Below, one piece after another: positions 1-7,637 of a stretch of DNA of 37,504 nt; within the stretch, counting starts at the first letter, position 1; each line of letters begins with the position of its first letter. The DNA lies in contig JAFWYB010000061.1 of assembly GCA_017517865.1 (NCBI GenBank), positions 1 through 37,504 of the forward strand, read 5' to 3'. Both the position numbers and the translations under genes were made by a program. Source of the DNA: Clostridia bacterium (GTDB taxonomy: Bacteria; Bacillota; Clostridia; Oscillospirales; Acutalibacteraceae). The notes below the pieces were generated by a model. The model did not search any database, was not told the DNA's origin, and was given only the letters and a program-made list of their open reading frames with translations.

Positions 1-1152
1 GCAGAATTTAACGCTTCTACGACAAGGTTAATACTGACCAACCCTATTTATTGTGTTGCTGATGAAAGAGCATATAACTATTTTCTTGATAAAGGCGGTA
101 ATATTTACGGTGAAATTTCAGAATTTGATGGACAACACGGCATTTCGTGCTATAATAAAACTGACCAATGCAAGGTTGAAGATGAAGACTCCACTTTCTT
201 CAATCCGAAATTTTCACAGATACTTTCACGAAAGCCTGTTGAAGAATGGATTATTGCTGTCGGTAAGCACGAAGGCTTTATACCTTCGAGTGAATGGATA
301 GAAACACAGGAGCTTCTTTCAAGCATTGCAGAAAAATACAACAGACCTCACCGCCGTACTAATGCTTTACTTGCAGGAATAGTTTTCTGTCCTGTATGCG
401 GTAAAAGGTTAAGCGTTACTTCAGAATCCAATCGTTGGACACACGGTAAGCCCCGCTTTAAATATACTTGTCCTGGTGTCCGCAAAAAGGAATGCACCTC
501 TAAAGCCGTTGACGGAGTACTGCTTGATGAATTTGTAGTTGCACAGTTATCAAATCTCAGTGATGAAAGTGCAATATATTACAACACTATTTTCAATGAA
601 AAACTGCAAAATCTCATTGCTAACGATGAAACCGAAACAGAATACCGTGAGACTACGAAAGCTATTGAGAAAACAAAAGCAGCAATAGCGGCACAAGTTC
701 GAAATATGCGAGAAGCAGATGAATCTCTTCGCAAATTTATCGAAGCTGATATTGCAGAAATGAATAAAGATCTTGAAAGGCTCGAAAAAGACCTTTCCCG
801 TATTCAGGAAAGTAAGGCAGACGGTGCCTTGATGCTTCAGGAGCTTAATGAGGTAAGAAAAAAGCTGTTATCCTTTGCAGAATATGCAAAAGATGCACAG
901 CCGGAAGAACTTGTTAATTTAATCTCAACCGTTGTTGAGAAAATATTTATTACCACAGAGGTTGACAAGAGAGTTTGTCATATCTTTGTGAAAGGCTGCA
1001 CAACAGAGGATTATACAGACCTCTTCGGCGCAGCCGATTACATAACGGATAACAATAATCGTTTAATTTTTAATATGTGTGATTCAGAACAGTGTAGAGA
1101 ATACTTCAGCTTAATGATATTATTTATATATAAAGGAGGTAGAAAGATATGA
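1..1152 (+). CDS. Large serine recombinase, C-terminal part (5' end outside window)
   Basis: The frame is open from base 1, so the N-terminal catalytic resolvase domain lies outside the window and about 383 residues are visible. The visible part begins in the recombinase domain (a TNPIYCVAD-like block typical of TndX/Tn4451-type recombinases). A zinc beta-ribbon follows, with a CPVCG pair at about residues 130-134 and a second cysteine pair near 155-165, then a long charged coiled coil at about 200-290. These enzymes excise and integrate mobile elements and usually sit at one end of the element. The stop codon overlaps the mscS start, and the last codons (YKGGRKI) are read from the mscS ribosome binding site. 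That suggests the gene tail was supplied by the host target. The family is clear; the substrate element is unknown. Confidence 0.88.
   Translation, partial: AEFNASTTRLILTNPIYCVADERAYNYFLDKGGNIYGEISEFDGQHGISCYNKTDQCKVEDEDSTFFNPKFSQILSRKPVEEWIIAVGKHEGFIPSSEWIETQELLSSIAEKYNRPHRRTNALLAGIVFCPVCGKRLSVTSESNRWTHGKPRFKYTCPGVRKKECTSKAVDGVLLDEFVVAQLSNLSDESAIYYNTIFNEKLQNLIANDETETEYRETTKAIEKTKAAIAAQVRNMREADESLRKFIEADIAEMNKDLERLEKDLSRIQESKADGALMLQELNEVRKKLLSFAEYAKDAQPEELVNLISTVVEKIFITTEVDKRVCHIFVKGCTTEDYTDLFGAADYITDNNNRLIFNMCDSEQCREYFSLMILFIYKGGRKI
1132..1151 (+). promoter_or_regulatory. mscS ribosome binding site inside recombinase 3' end
   Basis: AAAGGAGGT lies about 8 bases before the ATG at 1149 and is read as codons by the recombinase frame. 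The recombinase TGA (1150-1152) overlaps the ATG, so the two genes are translationally adjacent. No separate promoter for the channel gene is obvious between them. Confidence 0.75.
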
Positions 1153-2051
1153 AAATCTTTTTCAATCTGCTCAATGCAGAAACAACCACACAGCAAAATG
1201 TTCTTACAGACATAGCGAACGACCCCTCAAAAGCAGGCTCAACTCTTCTGGACTGGTGGCAGGAGCTTGACCTTATAAACAAGTTCATCGATAAGATTCC
1301 CACCATTGTTGTTGCCGTATTTTTCTTTATCGCGGGCTTTGCTGTTGCAAAATTTGCAGGTAAGCTTGTTGTAAAGGCTCTTGAAAAAAAGCACGTTGAC
1401 CCGTCGGTTTACAATTTTATCAGAAGAATCGTAACCGCTTCAATCAAGCTTTTTGTTGTAATGACGGTTGCATCCATGTTCTTTGATTTGAGCAGCTTCC
1501 TTGCAGCCATAGGCGGTGCAGGTCTTGCAGCAGGTCTCGGTCTTCAGGCAAGCGTTTCGCAGTTTGCCAGCGGACTTCAGATTCTCATAAACCACCCCTT
1601 TAAAACAGGTGATTTTGTTGAGGTTAACGGTATATCGGGCAGTGTCAGCGACATAAGATTTATGAATACCGTTATCACAACCGCAGATAACAAAAGAATC
1701 ATCATACCGAACGCACATATCACATCAAATCACATAATCAACTACTCAGCCGAAAACAAGCGTCTTGTCAACCTCAATTTCGGCATAAGCTACTCTGACG
1801 ATATAGCTAAAGCAAAACAGGTTATTCTTGATATTGCCTATGCTGAAGAGCTCATCCTCAAGGATCCGGAGCCCAAGGTATTCGTAAATTCACACGAAGC
1901 AAGCGCAGTGCAGCTTGTCGCTAAGATTTGGTGCAATACAGAAAACTATTGGGATACCTATTTTATGATGCAGGAAAAGGTGAAGCTTGCCTTTGACGAA
2001 AACGGCATATCCATCCCCTTCAACCAGCTTGACGTACATATTCATCAGTAA
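1149..2051 (+). CDS. MscS-family small-conductance mechanosensitive channel
   Basis: A 300-residue inner-membrane channel that opens under membrane tension and releases solutes on hypo-osmotic shock. An amphipathic N-terminus is followed by about three membrane segments (near residues 50-70, 90-110 and 115-140). The third is the glycine/alanine-rich pore helix (GGAGLAAGLGLQASVSQF). It continues into the conserved beta-domain entry (NHPFKTGDFVEV) and the cytoplasmic vestibule, with the PNA(H)ITSN-type motif around 195-205. The length is typical of MscS. The ATG follows a strong AAAGGAGGT and overlaps the upstream recombinase stop. A terminator follows the stop, so the gene appears monocistronic apart from read-through from the mobile element. 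Confidence 0.9.
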   Translation: MKIFFNLLNAETTTQQNVLTDIANDPSKAGSTLLDWWQELDLINKFIDKIPTIVVAVFFFIAGFAVAKFAGKLVVKALEKKHVDPSVYNFIRRIVTASIKLFVVMTVASMFFDLSSFLAAIGGAGLAAGLGLQASVSQFASGLQILINHPFKTGDFVEVNGISGSVSDIRFMNTVITTADNKRIIIPNAHITSNHIINYSAENKRLVNLNFGISYSDDIAKAKQVILDIAYAEELILKDPEPKVFVNSHEASAVQLVAKIWCNTENYWDTYFMMQEKVKLAFDENGISIPFNQLDVHIHQ

Positions 2052-2061
2052 TACAGTTAAT

Positions 2062-2097
2062 AAATCCGTTCTCTGTTGAAACAGAGAACGGATTTTT
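2062..2097 (+). terminator. Intrinsic terminator after mscS
   Basis: A near-perfect 16-bp inverted repeat (AAATCCGTTCTCTGTT and its complement) with a very short loop ends in a T-run, 11 bases after the mscS stop. Confidence 0.88.
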
Positions 2098-2185
2098 GCA
2101 CATACTGTTGCATCAACTGTTAAAATGCACAAAATATAGTAGAAAATAAACTGTATAATTTTAACTGGAAATTAGTGAAAATCTA

Positions 2186-2213
2186 TTGAAAAGTTTGTAG
2201 AAAAAAGTAAAAT
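2186..2213 (+). promoter_or_regulatory. Probable sigma-A promoter of prs-like gene
   Basis: TTGAAA (2186-2191), a 16-base spacer and TAAAAT (2208-2213) lie about 40 bases before the coding start. The region is AT-rich and there is no other promoter candidate of equal quality nearby. Confidence 0.55.
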
Positions 2214-2253
2214 ATATATATGATATTATTTAAACGGACACGGGGGTAAAAAT

Positions 2254-3456
2254 ATGTCACCAGCAGCATCTTTAACAGAATATCTTGATACTATTCCTCA
2301 GGGCAGACTCGGCATTATTGCTATGCGCGGCTGTGAGGAGCTTGCAAAAAAAGTAAGCGACCAGATTGTTGAGTGCAGAGAAAAATTCGAAAAGGAACAC
2401 AGTAACCTTCATCTCAAAGGCTATCACCGAGATTCCTACATTCTCGATGCTTCTTTCCCCAGATTTTCAACGGGTGAAGGTAAGGGCGTTATCAACGAAT
2501 CCATCAGAGGTTATGACCTTTTCATTATCAGCGACTGCTTCAATTACAGTGTTACCTACAAAATGTATAACCTCAAGGATGCAAACGGTGAGCCTCTTCA
2601 GGTGCCTATGAGTCCCGACGACCACTTTGCAGACCTCAAAAGAGTAATCTCTGCCTGTGCAGGTAAGGCAAAGAGGATAACGGTCATTATGCCTATGCTT
2701 TATGAAGGAAGACAGCACAGAAGAACGACAAGAGAGTCTCTCGACTGTGCACTTGCACTTCAGGAGCTTGAAAATATGGGCGTAAGCAACATTATTACCT
2801 TCGATGCCCACGATCCCAGAATTCAGAACGCTATCAAGATCGGCTTTGAAAGTGTATCACCCACCTATCAGATGATAAAGGCTATTGCGAAAAGCCTCAA
2901 CAACGATATTAAGTTCACACCCGAAAACACAATGATGATTTCACCCGACGAAGGCGGAATGGGCAGATGTGTTTACTACGCTCAGGTGCTCGGTGTTCAG
3001 CTCGGTATGTTCTACAAGAGAAGAGATTTCTCAAAGATCGTTGACGGCAGAAACCCCATCGTATCACATGAATTCCTCGGCTCTGACGTTGAAGGCAAGG
3101 ACGTTATAGTTGTTGACGATATGATTTCAAGCGGTGATTCAATGCTTGACGTCTGCCAACAGCTCAAAAAGCTCAAGGCTAAGAGAATTTTCGTTTTTTC
3201 ATCCTTCGGCCTTTTCTCATCAGGTCTTGAAAGATTTGACGTTGCTTATAAAGAAGGTGTCTTCGATAAGATTTTCACAACAAACCTTATCTATCAGACT
3301 CCCGAGCTTCTTACAAAGGATTGGTACTATTCTGTTGATATGTCAAAGTATGTTGCTCTCATAATCGACACGCTCAACCACGACAGATCAGTAAGCCCCT
3401 TTCTTAACCCCATCCAGAAGATCAACGCCTATATCGATCAGTACAAGCTCAAATAA
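2254..3456 (+). CDS. prs: Ribose-phosphate pyrophosphokinase, long form
   Basis: Predicted to make PRPP from ribose 5-phosphate and ATP for nucleotide, histidine and tryptophan synthesis. The protein has 400 residues against about 315 for classical Prs, with extra sequence at the N-terminus and within the domains. Recognisable blocks are the YEGRQHRRTTRES ATP-site region (about 150-165), FDAHDPRIQNA (about 180-190), the SPDEGG segment (about 230), the KRRDFS catalytic flexible-loop equivalent (about 252) and the PRPP loop VVDDMISSGDS (about 287-297). Classical Prs carries a DTAGT-like loop, so this one reads more like a general type I phosphoribosyltransferase loop with Ser replacing Thr. The ATG follows GGGGG. 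Its own promoter and terminator flank it. The family is secure; the exact activity is less so. Confidence 0.82.
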   Translation: MSPAASLTEYLDTIPQGRLGIIAMRGCEELAKKVSDQIVECREKFEKEHSNLHLKGYHRDSYILDASFPRFSTGEGKGVINESIRGYDLFIISDCFNYSVTYKMYNLKDANGEPLQVPMSPDDHFADLKRVISACAGKAKRITVIMPMLYEGRQHRRTTRESLDCALALQELENMGVSNIITFDAHDPRIQNAIKIGFESVSPTYQMIKAIAKSLNNDIKFTPENTMMISPDEGGMGRCVYYAQVLGVQLGMFYKRRDFSKIVDGRNPIVSHEFLGSDVEGKDVIVVDDMISSGDSMLDVCQQLKKLKAKRIFVFSSFGLFSSGLERFDVAYKEGVFDKIFTTNLIYQTPELLTKDWYYSVDMSKYVALIIDTLNHDRSVSPFLNPIQKINAYIDQYKLK

Positions 3457-3464
3457 AAACATTA

Positions 3465-3491
3465 AAGGGACTGTAAAAAATACAGTCCCTT
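3465..3491. terminator. Bidirectional terminator between prs and hydF
   Basis: An 11-bp perfect stem (AAGGGACTGTA with its complement) and a 5-base A loop. The two genes converge on it. The minus-strand side is followed by a T-rich tract, so it most likely ends the hyd maturation operon as well as prs. Confidence 0.85.
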
Positions 3492-3494
3492 ATT

Positions 3495-4694
3495 CTATTC
3501 AAGTGTTTTCAGAACATCGGGAAAAACCTCGAGGCTTCTCTTAAGAATACCGTTCATATGAGCAATTGCAACGCCGTAATTTACAATAGGTACGTTCTGA
3601 GAAATGCATCTCTCGGTTCTCGATTTCATTTCCTTTTCGTTGAGCATACAACCGCCGCAATGTATCACAAGCTTATATTCAGTCAGGTTTTCCGGGAATT
3701 CTCCGCCGCTTGTAAAAGAAAACTCCGGCTTAGCCCCGCTGAAGCTTTCAATCCATACGGGCATTTTTACAGTTCCGATATCGTTACACTGTCTGTGATG
3801 GGTACAGCCCTCACTTATAAGCACCTTATCACCGTTTCGGAGTGAAGAAAGAACAGCTGCACCTTTAACAAGCTCAGTGAGCTCACCCTTATATCTTGCC
3901 ATAAGAATTGAAAAAGAGGTAAGAGGAATATCCTCGGGAACGAGCTTTGACACCTTTCCGAAGGCCTGAGAGTCGGTTATTACCATAGAGGGAGCCTCTC
4001 TGAGGCAGGCGAGCGTATCGGTAAGCTCTGAATCGCGGCAAGTTACGGCAACTGCTCCACAATCCAATATATCGCGGATAGTCATCTGCTGAGGAAGAAT
4101 AAGCCTTCCCTTGGGTGCCGCCTTATCAATGGGAACGACAAGAATTACTCTGTCCCCTGTACTGATTAAATCGGATACAATCGGTTTTGTACTCTGCTGA
4201 GCTTTGGCAAGACCTGCAATAAGCTGCTTGAGCTCATAAATGTTTTCGCCCGTAAGTGCACTTACCGTAATTTCATTATCAGCCCCCGACGCCTTGTATT
4301 TTTTCAGATCTGCCTTATTTCTCACCAGAATATAAGGCAGCTTTTTTTCTTTAAAAAAGTTTATCAGCTCTTTTTCAGTCAAATTAAGCTCTTCGGATTC
4401 AGTAACAAGCACAGCTATATCTGTTTTTGAAAGAACCTCTTTCGTTTTCATTACGCGAAGCTCACCAAGACCTCCCTCGTCGTCAAAGCCGGGTGTATCA
4501 ATAATAACCACAGGGCCGATGGGCAGAAGCTCCATAGCTTTTTTTACCGGGTCGGTCGTGGTGCCCTTAACATCAGAAACAACAGACAGATTCTGTCCCG
4601 TAACAGCGTTGACCAAGCTGGACTTACCCGCATTTCTGAGACCGAAGAAGCCGATGTGTACCCTTTCAGACGAAGGTGTTGAATTAAGACTCAT
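3495..4694 (-). CDS. hydF: [FeFe]-hydrogenase H-cluster maturation GTPase HydF
   Basis: Scaffold and GTPase on which the 2Fe subcluster of the H-cluster is assembled and from which it is handed to the hydrogenase. The 399-residue protein starts with a TrmE-like GTPase domain: P-loop GLRNAGKSS at about 18-26, DTPGFDDEG switch II at about 61-69, RNKAD at about 125-129. The C-terminal FeS domain carries the family signature C297-T-H299, then 46 residues, then C346-G-G-C349, which fits the known CxHx46-53CxxC pattern exactly. It is the last gene of the operon, 15 bases after hydG, with AAGGGG before the ATG. Confidence 0.97.
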   Translation of the reverse strand: MSLNSTPSSERVHIGFFGLRNAGKSSLVNAVTGQNLSVVSDVKGTTTDPVKKAMELLPIGPVVIIDTPGFDDEGGLGELRVMKTKEVLSKTDIAVLVTESEELNLTEKELINFFKEKKLPYILVRNKADLKKYKASGADNEITVSALTGENIYELKQLIAGLAKAQQSTKPIVSDLISTGDRVILVVPIDKAAPKGRLILPQQMTIRDILDCGAVAVTCRDSELTDTLACLREAPSMVITDSQAFGKVSKLVPEDIPLTSFSILMARYKGELTELVKGAAVLSSLRNGDKVLISEGCTHHRQCNDIGTVKMPVWIESFSGAKPEFSFTSGGEFPENLTEYKLVIHCGGCMLNEKEMKSRTERCISQNVPIVNYGVAIAHMNGILKRSLEVFPDVLKTLE

Positions 4695-4709
4695 ATTACA
4701 CCCCTTTCA

Positions 4710-6158
4710 TCAGAAACGGAAATCTCTGCGGTTGGAGTTTTTGATGTTTTCAATATTGTCAAGAGCAATAGCCTTCACCTTTTCGTTGGGAATCTTTTCA
4801 AGCTCCTTCTTTATAAGCTCATAACCTATTTTTTTCGTCTTATCAGATGCATAGTCAACCAGGTACTCGGTAAGAGTCATAAGCGCATTGGGGTGGCAGC
4901 AGTTGAGAATCTGGCCGTTTTTGCAAAGGGTCATAAATCGGTCGCCCGTTCTTCCTTCACGGTAGCATGCCGTGCAGAATGAGGGTATATGACCGTTTTC
5001 CATAAGCCAGGCAACAACCTCATCGAGAGTTCTTTGATCAGAAACATCAAACTGCTCTGTGTCGTGTGGCCTTTCATCCTGAGTGTAACCGCCTACAGAG
5101 GTTCTTGAACCGCCGCTGACCTGTGATACACCAAGTCTGAGAAGCTTTGTTCTTGTTTCCTCAGTTTCTCTTGTTGAAATAATCATACCCGTATAAGGCA
5201 CTGCAAGACGGATGCAGGCGGTGATTTTTGCAAAGATTTCATCTGAAATTGAGTTATCAAATGCAGTCGGGTCTATATCGTCCGCTTTTTTTATTCTGGG
5301 TACGCTGATTGTGTGCGGTCCTACACCGTGTACTGCCTCAAGATGCTCAGCATGCATAATAAGTCCTGCAAACTCATATTTATAAAGTTCCAGACCGAAA
5401 AGCACTCCGAGACCTACGTCGTCAATACCGCCCTCCATAGCTCTGTCCATTGCCTCGGTATGGTAAGCATAGTCGTGCTTGGGGCCGGTGGGATGAAGCT
5501 TGAGATAGCTTTCCTTGTGGTAGGTTTCCTGGAAAAGAATATAGGTACCTATGCCGGCATCCTTGAGCTTTCTGTAATTTTCAACCGTTGTTGCCGCTAT
5601 ATTCACGTTCACGCGTCGGATATCACCGTTCTTGTGATGAACGCTGTAAATAGTTTTGATACACTCAAGAATATACTCAATAGGATTGTTTTTCGGATCC
5701 TCACCCGCTTCAATGGCAAGCCTCTTGTGACCCATATCCTGAAGAGCAATTACCTCTGCCTTAACCTCCTCCTGTGTAAGCTTTTTTCTTGCAATATGCT
5801 TATTTTTAAGATGATAAGGACAGTAAACACAGCCGTTTACGCAGTAGTTTGAAAGATAAAGCGGCGCGAAAATAACTATTCTGTTACCGTAAAATGCAAG
5901 CTTTATTTCCTCTGCTATTTCATAGATTTTATCAATTTTTTCGGGAATATCACACGCAAGAAGCACCGAAGCCTCCCTGTGGGTAAGACCTGCACAGGTA
6001 ACACCGTTCCCGTTTTTCTTAGGCCTTGCTTTTTCTAAAATTGCATCTATGAGCTCAACATTGTTTTTGTTCTGCTCAGCAAATTCTAAGGTTGCTCTGA
6101 TTTCCTCATCGTTGATAAATTCCTCAGCCTTCAATGATTTAGGATTATATACTGCCAT
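4710..6158 (-). CDS. hydG: [FeFe]-hydrogenase maturase HydG (radical SAM tyrosine lyase)
   Basis: Cleaves tyrosine to supply the CO and cyanide ligands of the H-cluster. The 482-residue protein has the radical-SAM cluster motif C106-VNG-C110-VY-C113. It also has the C-terminal auxiliary-cluster region with CTAC near 394-397 and a cysteine-rich LNCCHP block near 420, which sets HydG apart from ThiH. The length is the normal family size. The ATG follows AGGAATG, and the gene sits 21 bases after hydE and directly before hydF. Confidence 0.97.
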   Translation of the reverse strand: MAVYNPKSLKAEEFINDEEIRATLEFAEQNKNNVELIDAILEKARPKKNGNGVTCAGLTHREASVLLACDIPEKIDKIYEIAEEIKLAFYGNRIVIFAPLYLSNYCVNGCVYCPYHLKNKHIARKKLTQEEVKAEVIALQDMGHKRLAIEAGEDPKNNPIEYILECIKTIYSVHHKNGDIRRVNVNIAATTVENYRKLKDAGIGTYILFQETYHKESYLKLHPTGPKHDYAYHTEAMDRAMEGGIDDVGLGVLFGLELYKYEFAGLIMHAEHLEAVHGVGPHTISVPRIKKADDIDPTAFDNSISDEIFAKITACIRLAVPYTGMIISTRETEETRTKLLRLGVSQVSGGSRTSVGGYTQDERPHDTEQFDVSDQRTLDEVVAWLMENGHIPSFCTACYREGRTGDRFMTLCKNGQILNCCHPNALMTLTEYLVDYASDKTKKIGYELIKKELEKIPNEKVKAIALDNIENIKNSNRRDFRF

Positions 6159-6179
6159 AATTACATTCCTTTCTGTTGT

Positions 6180-7217
6180 TTATTTTTTTATATCTCCTCT
6201 GTCGGTTACAATCTCATAGCCGACAGCTCTTATTCGCTTTTTCAATCCTTCAAGCTTTTCAGCCGATTCAACACCCGTGTTAAGCTTATTGTTATATAGC
6301 ATATATCTGCTCCTTGCCTCTTCCGGTGAAAGATTGGGCATAACTACATTTGCGCCCGAAAGAATGCCTTTTTCTCTGCCGTTTTCACTGAGTGTACCGA
6401 GTGCGGTAGTAGCCGGAAGCAAAATGTCAGGCTTTATTATGCGGATAACCGATAGAAGAAAGCAGGTAAAATCCACACTCCCCGCCGGATAATTACTGAA
6501 AGGTGTATCCTTATGAGGTATAAAGGGACCTATTCCGCACATATCAGGCTTAAATTCCTCAATGAATTTAAGGTCCTTCGCTATAGTTACGGCATTCTGA
6601 TAAGGCGAGCCGACCATAAAACCGCAGCCGACCTGAAAGCCGATTTTCTTAAGCTTTTCGAGACATACTATTCTGTTTTTCAAAGACAGCTCCTCGGGAT
6701 GAAGCCTTGCATAATGCTCGCTGTCAGCTGTTTCGTGGCGCAACAGATATCTGTCAGCACCTGCAGCGAAAAGCCTTTCATAGGATTCCTCACTTCTTTC
6801 GCCCAAGGACAGAGTTACCGCACAGTCGGGATACTTTTCTTTAATTTCAGAAACAAGCGCGCAAATGCGGTCATCGGAGAAATAGCCGTCATCACCGCCC
6901 TGAAGCACGAAGGTACGAAAGCCGAGAGAATAACCGTAATCACAACAGGAAAGTATTTTCTCACAGCCGAGACGGTATCTTTCACACTTTTTATTGCTTT
7001 TTCTTATTCCGCAGTAAAAGCAGTCGTTTTTACAGATATTGCTTATTTCAATAAGACCTCTGATATAAACCGTATTACCGTATATTTCTTTTCTGAGCCT
7101 CACTGCTTCATCGCGCAGCAACTCGGCTGCTTTTTCATCATAGCCGCAGATAAGCTCCTTATATTCATCAAGGGTAAGTCTGTGCTCTTTTATCAGCTTG
7201 GCTATTATGTTATTCAT
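6180..7217 (-). CDS. hydE: [FeFe]-hydrogenase maturase HydE (radical SAM)
   Basis: Radical-SAM enzyme that acts on the HydG-derived Fe(CO)2(CN) synthon during building of the 2Fe subcluster. The 345-residue protein has the [4Fe-4S] motif C62-KND-C66-FY-C69 after a BioB-like ISNIC lead-in. It also has the LQGGDDG region near 110-116 and a TIM-barrel core of normal length. The ATG at 7217-7215 lies inside the end of the TM1266-like gene (8-base overlap) with only a weak Shine-Dalgarno, so translation is probably coupled to that gene. Confidence 0.96.
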   Translation of the reverse strand: MNNIIAKLIKEHRLTLDEYKELICGYDEKAAELLRDEAVRLRKEIYGNTVYIRGLIEISNICKNDCFYCGIRKSNKKCERYRLGCEKILSCCDYGYSLGFRTFVLQGGDDGYFSDDRICALVSEIKEKYPDCAVTLSLGERSEESYERLFAAGADRYLLRHETADSEHYARLHPEELSLKNRIVCLEKLKKIGFQVGCGFMVGSPYQNAVTIAKDLKFIEEFKPDMCGIGPFIPHKDTPFSNYPAGSVDFTCFLLSVIRIIKPDILLPATTALGTLSENGREKGILSGANVVMPNLSPEEARSRYMLYNNKLNTGVESAEKLEGLKKRIRAVGYEIVTDRGDIKK

Positions 7218-7467
7218 TACAAATCACACCCGAATAAGCAGTTTTTACGCTGACGCCTTCAAGTCTTCCTATTCTGCCTGAAAGAGCAGATATAGTATTC
7301 TGAGGTGCATCAATCGCAACGCTAATAATGTTTATTCCCCTTTTTCTGTAAGGAATACCCATTCTGCCGATGATATACTCACCGTACTCATGAAGAAGTG
7401 AATTGAGCTCTTCAACAGTATCGCTTTTTTCAACAATTATGCTCATTACCGCAACTCTTGTTTCCAT
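7210..7467 (-). CDS. TM1266-family putative hydrogenase-system regulator
   Basis: An 85-residue ACT/NikR-C-like small protein. The stretch from MSIIVE to RMGIPYRKRGINI, followed by SVAIDAPQNTISALSGRIG, matches the family named putative iron-only hydrogenase system regulator (TM1266-like), which is regularly the first gene of HydEFG loci. A regulatory role is inferred from structure and context in the family, not proved. The start chosen is the ATG at 7467-7465: GGAGG (7473-7477) precedes it by 5 bases. An upstream in-frame TTG at 7479 would start on top of the Shine-Dalgarno and is rejected. The gene is first in the operon. Confidence 0.85.
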   Translation of the reverse strand: METRVAVMSIIVEKSDTVEELNSLLHEYGEYIIGRMGIPYRKRGINIISVAIDAPQNTISALSGRIGRLEGVSVKTAYSGVICNE

Positions 7468-7486
7468 TTCCGCCTCCAAAAAAACA

Positions 7487-7513
7487 TTGCCACACCTGAA
7501 AAAGGTATGGCAA
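7487..7513 (-). terminator. Leader terminator hairpin of the hyd maturation operon
   Basis: Read on the minus strand, TTGCCATACCT and AGGTGTGGCAA form an 11-bp stem with one mismatch and a T-rich loop. An eight-T run follows, and the Shine-Dalgarno of the first gene comes immediately after. A hairpin plus T-run between promoter and first gene is the form of a transcription attenuator. Confidence 0.75.
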
Positions 7514-7594
7514 CAGAATATAGCTGTAGTATGCTTGTTAATTTAATTTCTGTCACCTTATCCTCAGAGGGAAAATCCGTCTTTATGTCAGGTT
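7509..7594 (-). promoter_or_regulatory. Candidate antiterminator/riboregulator leader upstream of hyd operon
   Basis: The transcript from the promoter at 7601-7629 would have about 125 bases of leader. GGTGACAGAA (minus strand, ending at 7557 on plus coordinates) can pair with TTCTGTTGCC (about 7509-7518) over 10 bp with two G-U pairs. That pairing would occupy the 5' arm of the terminator stem, so the two structures exclude each other. The 5' end (ACCTGA at 7588-7593) can also pair with TCAGGT in the 3' arm of the terminator. The segment between, with a CCTCTGAGG mini-hairpin near 7560-7570, could be a sensor domain. It matches no riboswitch consensus I know, so the ligand is unknown. Confidence 0.5.
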
Positions 7595-7600
7595 GTATAT

Positions 7601-7629
7601 ATTATAACAGATTTTTGTAAATAAATCAA
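7601..7629 (-). promoter_or_regulatory. Promoter of hyd maturation operon
   Basis: On the minus strand, TTGATT (7624-7629), a 17-base spacer and a perfect TATAAT (7601-7606). It sits just after the stop of the upstream minus-strand gene at 7638, giving a start site near 7594. Confidence 0.75.
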
Positions 7630-7637
7630 CAGTAAAT

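Noticed and set aside
7468-7479. TTG start of the TM1266-like gene
   Set aside because: The TTG sits on its own Shine-Dalgarno (GGAGG 7473-7477); the ATG four codons later is correctly spaced.
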